From: DASRHT01 sp035650355
GTDB taxonomy: Bacteria > Chloroflexota > Ktedonobacteria > Ktedonobacterales > Ktedonobacteraceae
NCBI GenBank assembly: GCA_035650355.1
Contig: DASRHT010000058.1
Span: 46,954 to 110,953 of the forward strand
Reading direction: 5' to 3'
Length of the DNA stretch: 64,000 nucleotides
Of this stretch, positions 34,108-41,504 are shown one piece after another. A model generated the notes under the pieces. The model was not told where the DNA came from and searched no databases. It worked only from the letters and a program-made list of their open reading frames with translations. A program made the translations under genes and the position numbers. The stretch's first letter is position 1. Every line of letters starts with the position of its first letter.

Positions 34108-34169
34108 ATGCGAGTGGAATGATAATAGCATAACATACGGCCCTCGTCAAGCGGTTTGCAGTTTGTTTT

Positions 34170-34323
34170 CAGGGCTTCTCAAACGTCGTGGCATGCTCTG
34201 ACTGCTGCGCGCACAGGGAGAGGAAGGTGCTGGCGGTGGGCGTGCCCACCGCCAGCACCTTCCTCTCAGAACGGCTCGCTAGCGAGCCGTTCTGAATGAA
34301 AAGACGACGTTTGAGAAGCTCTG
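34170..34323. mobile_element. MITE-like element B with nested palindromes
   Basis: 154 bp. Terminal inverted repeats CAGGGCTTCTCAAACGTCGT (34170-34189) and its complement at 34304-34323 (19 of 20). Flanked by a perfect 10-bp direct repeat AGTTTGTTTT (34160-34169, 34324-34333). Inside are a 24-bp perfect hairpin with 2-base loop (34218-34241 with 34244-34267) and a perfect 28-bp palindrome (34267-34294). The ends share CAGGGCTTYTCA with element A. No ORF. Confidence 0.82.
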
Positions 34324-34433
34324 AGTTTGTTTTCTCAGCTTTTCCATGTTACACTGACCATGTATGTACAGGTGTGGCCGGAGTCACTTGTACAAACTAT
34401 GTGATATCTACCCTTAGCAAGAAAGAGGTGTGC

Positions 34434-34838
34434 ATGGAAGAACAAAATGACATATTCCAGCCACAGAGCATCTCTAGCTCAGGCGAAGACGAGCTATTAC
34501 CCCTCGGGCAGACGCCACAGAAGATACAGCCGCGATCATGGTTTCGCCTCAGCGGCATACTGCTCGGCCTTCTTCCCCTCCTGCTCCTTTCGGCTGCTGG
34601 TCTGCTCGTGATCTATGAAGGACGCTGTCAGTCCCATACCGGGTCTAGCCTGCTGGCGCAGACCTCTCTCATTCTTTGGGGCATAGAGGTGATGGTGGGC
34701 TTGCTTTGCCTTTTTTACAGGCGAATACGTTCTCTTGCAACCGCGCTACTCCTCACACTTATCCTGTCCGTGCTCCCTGGTTTCCTGGTTGTATATCTGA
34801 GCTTTTTGGCCGCTTTTTGCCTGCATATCACCTTCTAA
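34434..34838 (+). CDS. Small integral membrane protein of unknown function
   Basis: 134 residues from ATG 34434 (AGAGGTG upstream). Acidic cytoplasmic N-terminus (about 1-38), then three membrane helices: about 42-62, 78-98 and 105-128. Contains a single YEGRCQSHTGSS external loop. Not recognised. Ends 130 bases before the ArsR gene. Confidence 0.62.
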   Translation: MEEQNDIFQPQSISSSGEDELLPLGQTPQKIQPRSWFRLSGILLGLLPLLLLSAAGLLVIYEGRCQSHTGSSLLAQTSLILWGIEVMVGLLCLFYRRIRSLATALLLTLILSVLPGFLVVYLSFLAAFCLHITF

Positions 34839-34925
34839 AAAGCTCGTTAAAGCTCGTTCATCTTGCGTGGAATTGTGACGGATATATGGCCTACTCCCTT
34901 GACATCCGTCTTCCCGACCGGTAAA

Positions 34926-34960
34926 ATATAAACATACGTTTATTAAATAAATGTTTATAT
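34926..34960 (+). promoter_or_regulatory. Palindromic operator in front of the ArsR gene
   Basis: ATATAAACAT (34926-34935) and ATGTTTATAT (34951-34960) are exact inverted arms, with an inner TTTATTAAATAAA palindrome. Such AT-rich symmetrical sites directly before the gene are typical ArsR/SmtB operators, so autoregulation is likely. Confidence 0.7.
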
Positions 34961-34968
34961 GAAAGATA

Positions 34969-35325
34969 ATGGCGAGGTCAATGAACGACTGGCGTGAGCT
35001 AAAAATGATGATGAAAGCCCTGGCGGGCGTAGCACGCCTCACCATTGTCTATTACCTCGCCCGGCAGGACGAGGTAACTGTGACGGCCCTGACTGGCCTG
35101 CTTGGCATCAGCCAGCCGCTCGTCTCCTGGCACCTGCGCAAACTGGAACGCGCAGGCTTGATCGAGACCCGCCGCGCTGGCCGCCAGGTGTACTGCTCTC
35201 TCAACCGCCTGCGTTTCCAGCTCTGCCTGGAGCGCCTGGGAGGATTGGTCGATCCGAACATTCTGGTGGAAGAGCCGCCGGTGGGCGCGATTCTCATTGA
35301 AGCCGATGCCGGGCGGGAAGAGTAG
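34969..35325 (+). CDS. ArsR/SmtB-family transcriptional repressor
   Basis: 118 residues. Winged helix with LKALAGVARLTIVYYLARQ, LTGLLGISQPLVSWHLRKLERAGLIETRRAGRQVYCSLN, diagnostic of ArsR. I see no CxCx(2)C metal site; Cys occurs only in YCSLN and LCLE, so the ligand may not be a metal. ATG 34969 lacks a Shine-Dalgarno site; ATG 34981, behind GGCGAGG, is an alternative. A palindromic operator precedes it. Its stop codon lies within a GTAGGGGC repeat. Confidence 0.9.
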   Translation: MARSMNDWRELKMMMKALAGVARLTIVYYLARQDEVTVTALTGLLGISQPLVSWHLRKLERAGLIETRRAGRQVYCSLNRLRFQLCLERLGGLVDPNILVEEPPVGAILIEADAGREE

Positions 35326-35414
35326 GGGCAGGGCTTGCCCCTGCCCAGTAGGTAGCCTCTACCCAGTAGGTAGCCGCACCGTGGGGCAGGGCAACCGCAA
35401 GGGATTGCCCCTAC
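35322..35414. repeat. GTAGGGGC...GCCCCTAC intergenic repeat unit 1
   Basis: Begins GTAGGGGCAGGGCTTGCCCC and ends GATTGCCCCTAC, with internal GGGGCAGGGCAACCGCAAGG. Inverted ends around about 90 bp. Related units: 44248-44272, 46508-46588, 53310-53385 and a partial one at 20444-20512. Confidence 0.7.
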
Positions 35415-35521
35415 AAGCGAATCTTGAACAACATAACATCCAGGCTTTAACGCTGGAATACGTTAAAGCCAGAGGCATTGGAAAGCGCATAGCGTATCAC
35501 TTTTTAAAGAAAAGGAAGCAC

Positions 35522-36349
35522 ATGATCATTATCAAACGCGAACGAGCGCCCGAAGCTCCGCTTAATGCGTCCGCAGGGACAGCTATGCTTGAGAAGCGCC
35601 AGCGTATGACCGCTCAGATTGCTCATCATGCGGGGAAGCGCGGCAAGGCGGACCTGCATATGCACAGCACGTACAGCGATGGCAGCGCCACGATTGATCA
35701 GATACTTGAGTATACAGAGCAGAACACTGATCTGGATGTGATTGCCATCACCGACCATGATGTTATTGATGGCGCCTTGCGTGCGCGCGACCTGTGGGGG
35801 CAGGGGGCATATCGCTTTGATTTTGTTGTCGGAGAAGAAGTCAGCACGACTCAGGGACACCTTCTGGGCCTGTTCATCGAGAAACGTATTCCTCCAGGCT
35901 TGAGCATGGAGCGCAGCATTGATTTAATCCACGAGCAGGGAGGGCTGGCTATCGTTGCCCATCCTCTCCATCGCCTCTTCCGCCATAGCTGTCAGCGAGA
36001 CGTGCTGGACTGCATCTATGCCTCTAAAGATGTCTGGCTGGATGGCATAGAGACCTGGAACGCCAGCTTTTGCGGCATCTACGCCAATCATGTCGCGATG
36101 CGCGTCAATCGCGAAGTCTATGGCTGGTCGGAACTGGGCAATAGCGACGCGCACTCCGCCAGCGCTATCGGCAGCGGCATCACCTGGTTCGAGGGTGAGA
36201 GCGCGCAGGATATTCGCGCTTCTATAGAGAAGGGGTTGACCGCGCCCGGCGGTAATCTCTGGGAAGTTCAGGCGTACTACCACTGGATTCGCTACCTGAT
36301 CAGCAAAGAGGGGCGCCAGGCGCGGCGTGCAAACGCCGCTGTGGCCTGA
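35522..36349 (+). CDS. PHP-domain phosphoesterase
   Basis: 275 residues from ATG 35522 (AAAGGAAG upstream); the frame is open from 35297 but crosses the repeat. Metal-binding PHP motifs in order: ADLHMHSTYSDGS (near 44), ITDHDV, GEEVST, AHPLHR and GNSDAH. The length and single domain fit YciV/TrpH-like 3',5'-nucleoside bisphosphate or RNA/DNA 5'-3' exonuclease-type PHP proteins. Metal dependent (Mn or Zn). Precise substrate not predictable. Confidence 0.88.
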   Translation: MIIIKRERAPEAPLNASAGTAMLEKRQRMTAQIAHHAGKRGKADLHMHSTYSDGSATIDQILEYTEQNTDLDVIAITDHDVIDGALRARDLWGQGAYRFDFVVGEEVSTTQGHLLGLFIEKRIPPGLSMERSIDLIHEQGGLAIVAHPLHRLFRHSCQRDVLDCIYASKDVWLDGIETWNASFCGIYANHVAMRVNREVYGWSELGNSDAHSASAIGSGITWFEGESAQDIRASIEKGLTAPGGNLWEVQAYYHWIRYLISKEGRQARRANAAVA

Positions 36350-36500
36350 TTGCTTGTTTTGCAATGGTTACCAAAACATGACTTTTGGGTAATATGGCAA
36401 CCACAGGTTGTTTTTTCGCGTGGCGCAACATATTGCGCCGGCTTTTTTCCAGTAAATACACATCTTTACCAAAAAGAGCTAGTCCTCTAAGGGGCAAGTG

Positions 36501-36509
36501 TGATACAAT
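36501..36509 (+). promoter_or_regulatory. Extended -10 promoter with probable leaderless start
   Basis: TGATACAAT: TACAAT at 36504-36509 with TG upstream. The ATG of the next gene is 7 bases past the -10 box, at the expected transcription start, and no Shine-Dalgarno precedes it. Confidence 0.5.
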
Positions 36510-36515
36510 AGGTGT

Positions 36516-37283
36516 ATGTTTAGCAGACGCATCCAGCAACGAGTCAGACACATGGTAACGCTGCTCATCCAGCCGCTGGCTCGATCAGGCGTAACTCCTA
36601 ATATGCTGACGGGCATAGGATTGCTACTCAGTATGGTCACGGCGCTGGTCATTGCTCAAGGATATCTGGTTGCGGGTGGAGTGCTGGTGCTGTTTGCAGG
36701 CGTTTTTGACATGTTTGATGGGGCGATGGCTCGCGTTCGTAACGCCGCCACGACCTTCGGCGCTTTTTTAGACTCGACGCTCGACCGTTATTCGGAAAGC
36801 ATGATCCTGTTCGGGCTGCTCTATTATGCCCTGCAGCATCCGGGCCTCCAAGACTCTTTTTGGCCCTTCCCGAATGCGCAAAGCTGGATGATCGTTTTCA
36901 TCTTTATCGCGGCGGTCGGCTCAATCATGGTAAGTTATGCGAAGGCGCGCGCCGAAGGGTTAGGAATCGAGTGTAAAACCGGGCTGCTCGCCCGTCCCGA
37001 ACGCGTCATTATACTGGCTTTTGGACTCTTAACTCACACTGGTATCTGGGCAGTGGCTCTTCTTGCGGTCTTTTCTCATGTAACCGCAGTGGAACGCATC
37101 GTCTCCGTGTGGCGCAAAACTCGCCAGGCTGTGGACATGCCGGAGTATGCATTCCCTTCCCAGCAGGATACCAGCACGGGCAATCGTCATCGAACCGTTG
37201 AGATGGACGATACAAGAGAATCTGACGTTCGTCCAGTACACACGAGTGTTCCACCGTTGGGTGGTGGAATGCATCAAGAATGA
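36516..37283 (+). CDS. CDP-alcohol phosphatidyltransferase family protein
   Basis: 255 residues with about six membrane helices. The catalytic signature DGAMARVRNAATTFGAFLDSTLDRYSE fits D-G-x2-A-R-x8-G-x3-D-x3-D, binding two metals and the CDP-alcohol. Enzymes of this kind join CDP-diacylglycerol to glycerol-phosphate, inositol-phosphate or similar. The N-terminus (LLIQPLARSGVTPNMLTGIGLLLS) resembles the actinobacterial PIS/PgsA branch. The acceptor is not predictable. A polar tail (after about 215) is probably disordered. Confidence 0.9.
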   Translation: MFSRRIQQRVRHMVTLLIQPLARSGVTPNMLTGIGLLLSMVTALVIAQGYLVAGGVLVLFAGVFDMFDGAMARVRNAATTFGAFLDSTLDRYSESMILFGLLYYALQHPGLQDSFWPFPNAQSWMIVFIFIAAVGSIMVSYAKARAEGLGIECKTGLLARPERVIILAFGLLTHTGIWAVALLAVFSHVTAVERIVSVWRKTRQAVDMPEYAFPSQQDTSTGNRHRTVEMDDTRESDVRPVHTSVPPLGGGMHQE

Positions 37284-37529
37284 GAAGACCGAACCGAGTA
37301 ATAGCTACAGCGCAGCGCAAGAAGACTGCCGAGGATAATGTAGGGGCGGCCCCATTATGGTCTGCTTTAATGACTTATGTTCTCGTTACCGCCCATCAGC
37401 AATGGAGACCGGCATTATGCTGGAATAAGGTCACCGAGCATGCATGTTCGCCCCAGCTATCTTCAGTCGAACATATCCAATCGTGATGCCCTGCGCTCCG
37501 GTTCGTAGAGACTGAGACTGGAGATCTTA

Positions 37530-39671
37530 GTGACAACACAACATACTCATCATGAACACAGCGACGTCGATGCTTTCGTCGCCGAGCATCCATCTGTCCC
37601 CGAAGATACAGCCGCTTCTACCCCCGAGACCACCACGTCGGGAGAAGCAGAAGCGCAGGCTCAATCCCCCTCTCCTGAACTTGTTGTGCCTCCTGCTGAG
37701 CCTGAGGCTCGCCAGGAGTCCACAGAAGAGCCACAAGCGCGCCAGGAGCCTGAGGCCCCCACGCTTTCTGGAGAGACGCCATCTGCTCCATCTGAGCCTG
37801 AGCTAACTTCATCAGTGCCGGACGAGCAGCCGGCTCTTCCTGTACAAAAGGTTGATGCAGAGGGATCTGAGGAGGACATTCGCCCTTTTACCGCTTTTAT
37901 TGAGGAGTTTCGCCAGGTAGAGGCCCGGATCAATGCTTCTGTAAAAGAATCAGAACAGGAGGTCTTCCGACTTTCTTCCACGCCCGTGCTGGAATCCTGG
38001 CTGATCGCGGAAACGCCTGCTTTCCCTGTAGCATCATCACCTGCTGTCGAGGCCCCTGTAGAATCAGTCGCTCATGAGACGGCTAGCGTTGAGGAGGTGA
38101 CGCAGCCAACTTCCTCTGCCCCAGAGCAAACGAAAGAGACGGAGACTACGTCCGCAGCGCCGGTGGAACGCGCGGTATCTCCATTGTTGCGACCCACGAC
38201 TCGCCTGCGTTCTTCCCGCCATACGCGTCATCGCAACGAGCAGAACGCGGAAACCTTAGAGCAGGCAACCAGGAAGGAAAGCACTGAAGTAAGCGCGAGC
38301 GAGAAGTCACAGGTGGAACCGGCTGTCGCCGCAGAAACGCCTGCTGATGCCGAGACGCCCCGTCCCGCTCGCCGCTATCGTTTTGACCGTCCAGCCGCAA
38401 ACAATGGAACTGCAGCTACGGCAACACCCGCTGCCCAGCCGTCGCGGTCACGCGTCGAAGAGAGCCGTGAGAAAGCCGCCAATGTACAGGATGTAGAGAC
38501 GCAGGAGGTTGAGCCCAAACGGGCCGTGCAGGAGCCTGCGGCAGCCGAGAGCCCAGCTCCTCCAGTGGAGCCCAGCCGCCGCCGTGGTCATGCGAAGGAG
38601 CCGCAGCCCGCAGCTCCAGAGCCGCCGGCACCGATAGCCGAGGTCGCGCCTCAACCAAAAGAGATTGCACCGGAAGATCTTCCGCCGTTGGAGTATTCCG
38701 AGTTGCAGAAAGCTAGCTCGCGCCGTCGTCGCCGCCATCGTTCTGGAGCAGCCAATAATGGTACCGCTGCCGCAGCTACGCCAGCAGCCTCAGCTTCAAG
38801 TGCTGCCCCATCGCTACCAGAATTGCCCGGCGTTGCCAATACGCCTTACTCGATTGTCTCAGGCTATACCGTCAACCAGATGAATCAGGGGAATGAACAG
38901 AAAGGTCCTTTTATGGGGCCTGAGCCTTCTCCTGCCCGTGGTAGCGTACTCAGCCGTGAGGGGAGAGCCGGTCGAACTGAAGCGCAGCGCTCCATCAGCT
39001 CTGTGACGTTCCCTGGTCGATCTACTGAGCCTGCGCTCCCGTCTTCTACCTCGATGAATCATCTTGCCAATACTATCACGCAGGCATTTCAGCTACAGAC
39101 AGACCGTATGGTAGCTGAACTGCGGCGAGCGTTACAGGCTCCGACGAACGTCTCGGTCTCCCTGCCAGCGTTTCCCTCAACGGAACGCGTAGGCGTCTTT
39201 GTAGACGTTGCCAACCTGCTCTATTCTGCTCGCACCCTGCGCATCGCTATTGACTTCGGCAAGTTGCTGGACTTCTTACGCGGCAACCGCCGCCTGGTCC
39301 GAGCGCAAGCCTATTGTCCCACCAGTCCGCAGCCAGGTGATGAGCAGATGTTCTTGCAGGCAGTCAAGGGGCTTGGCTATCGTATCACCACGAAGAATTA
39401 TAAAACGTTCTCCAGTGGCGCCAAGAAGGCCGATCTGGACCTTGACCTGTGCATGGACGTCGTTCGCCTCGTTGAGGGGAAAGCGGTCGATTGCATTGTG
39501 CTGGTCAGCGGCGACAGCGACTTCATGCCGATGCTTGACTACTGTTCCGACCACGGGGTACGCGTTGAGGTGGCCGCGTTTGACGAAGCGATGTCGGCAA
39601 CGCTCAGGCAGGGCTGCGACCTGTTTGTGAACCTATCCATGCTTGAAGAAATTCGGGCCGAAATTCGCTAA
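37530..39671 (+). CDS. NYN-domain (LabA/DUF88-like) putative ribonuclease with long disordered arm
   Basis: 713 residues from GTG behind GGAG. Residues 1-540 are low complexity, rich in Pro, Glu, Ala and Ser, with SRRRRRHRS-type basic clusters around 320-400; they look unstructured. The C-terminal NYN domain (about 550-713) has GVFVDVANLLYSAR, KADLDLDLCMDVVRL and VLVSGDSDFMPMLDYC, whose Asp residues form the PIN-like metal site of LabA/LOTUS-NYN proteins. Such domains cleave or bind RNA. The arm could mediate RNA binding or condensation (inference). Confidence 0.85.
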   Translation: MTTQHTHHEHSDVDAFVAEHPSVPEDTAASTPETTTSGEAEAQAQSPSPELVVPPAEPEARQESTEEPQARQEPEAPTLSGETPSAPSEPELTSSVPDEQPALPVQKVDAEGSEEDIRPFTAFIEEFRQVEARINASVKESEQEVFRLSSTPVLESWLIAETPAFPVASSPAVEAPVESVAHETASVEEVTQPTSSAPEQTKETETTSAAPVERAVSPLLRPTTRLRSSRHTRHRNEQNAETLEQATRKESTEVSASEKSQVEPAVAAETPADAETPRPARRYRFDRPAANNGTAATATPAAQPSRSRVEESREKAANVQDVETQEVEPKRAVQEPAAAESPAPPVEPSRRRGHAKEPQPAAPEPPAPIAEVAPQPKEIAPEDLPPLEYSELQKASSRRRRRHRSGAANNGTAAAATPAASASSAAPSLPELPGVANTPYSIVSGYTVNQMNQGNEQKGPFMGPEPSPARGSVLSREGRAGRTEAQRSISSVTFPGRSTEPALPSSTSMNHLANTITQAFQLQTDRMVAELRRALQAPTNVSVSLPAFPSTERVGVFVDVANLLYSARTLRIAIDFGKLLDFLRGNRRLVRAQAYCPTSPQPGDEQMFLQAVKGLGYRITTKNYKTFSSGAKKADLDLDLCMDVVRLVEGKAVDCIVLVSGDSDFMPMLDYCSDHGVRVEVAAFDEAMSATLRQGCDLFVNLSMLEEIRAEIR

Positions 39672-39702
39672 TCGCAAGCGCCTGATCGCCAGAGAATGCT
39701 TC

Positions 39703-39742
39703 GGGCTGGAAGAACCCGGGAGGGTCTTCCAGCCCTCTTTTT
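39703..39742 (+). terminator. Intrinsic terminator after the NYN gene
   Basis: GGGCTGGAAGAACC and GGGTCTTCCAGCCC form a GC-rich stem followed by TCTTTTT, 32 bases past the stop. Confidence 0.85.
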
Positions 39743-39765
39743 ACATCCATGTGCCTGGCATAAAG

Positions 39766-40542
39766 TCAGGAAGCAAGTCCTATCGGCAGCACATTTTGAG
39801 GGTCTTCCTTCGGTCGCACAACGGTAATGGAGCAGGCGTGAATGAAAGCCTGGAAGAGGCGGACCCACATCGGGTCATCGTTGTACAGTTCTTCAGGATG
39901 ACATTGCGCAGCCACCATGAAGCGATGATCGGGCACTTCCATCATCTCAGCCACCCCATCAGCGGCATACCCGCTGATCCGCACACCATTGCCGGGCTCT
40001 TTCGTGGCTTGATGATGCAGGCTATTCACCTTGATCTCATGGGAGCCGAGGATTTTCTCCATATGGCTACCACGTTCGATCCGCACCGTATGGATCAGTG
40101 TATTGCGCGGCAGCTCCCAGTTTGGATGTTTGAGGCTGCCGGGGTACTGACTATCTAGATCCTGGAAGAGATTGCCTCCTAAAGCTATATTCAACATCTG
40201 CATGCCGCGACAAATCCCCAGCGTTGGTACATCCTCTTGCAAAGCCCAGCGTGCCAGAGCCAGCTCTAACTCATCAAGTTTCGGGTTTGTCTCACCCAAC
40301 ATCGGGTGCGGTTCCTCCTGGTAATAGCGTGGATCAACATCGATGCCACCGGAGAGCAGTAGCCCATCTAAATGAGGAAGTAGCGCCTGGAGACCACTCG
40401 GATCGTCGAAGATCGGGATGAGGATAGGCACACCACCAGCACGTTCCACCGCATGAATATAGGTTCTGTTGTTGTAATAGATAGGTCGGTCAGTTTCCGC
40501 TCGTAACCCTGCATGGCAGGGGATTCCTATTAATGGACGCAT
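39766..40542 (-). CDS. Gamma-glutamyl-GABA hydrolase-like class I glutamine amidotransferase (peptidase C26)
   Basis: 258 residues from ATG 40542 (AAGGAG upstream; TTG 40548 possible). PLIGIPC start, LLSGGIDVDPRYY, nucleophile elbow LGICRGMQML (Cys near 114) and QCHPEE with the catalytic His. These are PuuD/YcjL traits, hydrolysing gamma-glutamyl-GABA in putrescine breakdown. No puu genes adjoin, so substrate is open. Ends just beside the NYN terminator, convergent. Confidence 0.9.
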   Translation of the reverse strand: MRPLIGIPCHAGLRAETDRPIYYNNRTYIHAVERAGGVPILIPIFDDPSGLQALLPHLDGLLLSGGIDVDPRYYQEEPHPMLGETNPKLDELELALARWALQEDVPTLGICRGMQMLNIALGGNLFQDLDSQYPGSLKHPNWELPRNTLIHTVRIERGSHMEKILGSHEIKVNSLHHQATKEPGNGVRISGYAADGVAEMMEVPDHRFMVAAQCHPEELYNDDPMWVRLFQAFIHACSITVVRPKEDPQNVLPIGLAS

Positions 40543-40847
40543 TACCAATACTCCTTAACAAAAGATGAGTTCATTGCTTTTTCTGGACAATAAAAAAACG
40601 GAACGCTTGATTTTGCGTCCCGCTCAATGGCTAACACTTTGTCACATTGCGAAACGCGTTTTCGGAAGTATAAACCCAAGAAGCTCCAGCCAATACTGGA
40701 GCACGATAATCATAAAGGTTAATACGTTGTATACGCGTTGCTGTTTCATTTTGTCGTCCAAAGGTTAACTTTTTTGTAACGTGGCTACTACTTACGTTAT
40801 ACATTTAGCATACAAGTATTGTCAAGCTTTGGGAACTTTTTCTTACT
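40543..40847. other. AT-rich intergenic region without a gene
   Basis: I see only GCTCCAG with CTGGAGC (near 40684-40703), a short terminator-like stem and tandem ACGTTAT/TTAACGTT-like sequence near 40770-40800. Probably contains the promoter of the hydrolase on the minus strand. Confidence 0.5.
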
Positions 40848-41327
40848 TTAGTCCCCAAAAAAGATGTGCCACCAGTCCTGCCAGTATCCTTGATTGTTTG
40901 CAGATGTTGTTTTCTGCTGCACATTTTGCGAGCTCTGGTTGCTCGCGCCGACAATTACCACCGGCTGCTCGCCCGGACGAATATACCCCAACTGCTGCCG
41001 CGCCTCACTCTCAATCACCGCTGGATCTTTATAGTAAGCCGCTTGCTGACCTAGACGCGTATGCTGGTCCTGGAGCTGCTGCAACTTTTGCTGATCGCTT
41101 TGCACTCTTTGCATCAACTGGCTATTTGACCATGCCTGTGCCAGCGAACCCAGTAAAAATGCAATACAAATAAGTCCGGTAATCCACATCACTGTCTGCG
41201 TGAAGAGCGAGTGCCGCCTGGCTCGTTGCCGACCCGCCGGCTCTTCCATGCCAACAGCCGATGTGACATTCGCGCTTAGCCCCCCTGGTCGCAAAGAATG
41301 ATTCGTCCTTCCTCGGCGATTCTGCAT
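40848..41327 (-). CDS. DivIC/FtsB-like septum formation initiator
   Basis: 159 residues. A basic cytoplasmic N-terminus (about 1-42), one membrane helix (about 46-67, VMWITGLICIAFLLGSLAQAW), then a coiled coil (LMQRVQSDQQKLQQLQDQHTRLGQQAAYYKDPAVIESEARQQLGYIRPGE), the exact layout of DivIC/FtsB, which link early and late divisome parts with FtsL/FtsQ. The DPAVIESEARQQLG motif is highly typical. GGAGG is very close to ATG 41327; a later ATG at residue 27 is possible. Confidence 0.88.
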   Translation of the reverse strand: MQNRRGRTNHSLRPGGLSANVTSAVGMEEPAGRQRARRHSLFTQTVMWITGLICIAFLLGSLAQAWSNSQLMQRVQSDQQKLQQLQDQHTRLGQQAAYYKDPAVIESEARQQLGYIRPGEQPVVIVGASNQSSQNVQQKTTSANNQGYWQDWWHIFFGD

Positions 41328-41504
41328 GCCTCCTCCTTCTCTTTACTATATACACGAATCAAAGTACATATATGGAACAAAACGATCCTATCACTTATTT
41401 TACATGATAGAAGGCGGTAATTACATTTTCAGCAAATTCCTACCTCATCTGGTTGCGAGTGGCACGGCTTCGCCGCGCAAAAGACATGAGTTATCCCGAA
41501 TTGT

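Larger units (their letters stand above)
33861..34433. other. Intergenic region with tRNA-Lys and MITE-like element B
   Basis: Apart from the tRNA (34036-34107) and element B (34170-34323) I see no gene. An open frame starting at 34296 only extends the following gene into element B and is not coding upstream of 34434. Confidence 0.7.

Noticed and set aside
34296..34433. N-terminal extension of the small membrane protein
   Set aside because: Runs into MITE-like element B; ATG 34434 follows a ribosome site.
35297..35521. N-terminal extension of the PHP protein
   Set aside because: It crosses the GTAGGGGC repeat unit and overlaps ArsR; ATG 35522 has a ribosome site.
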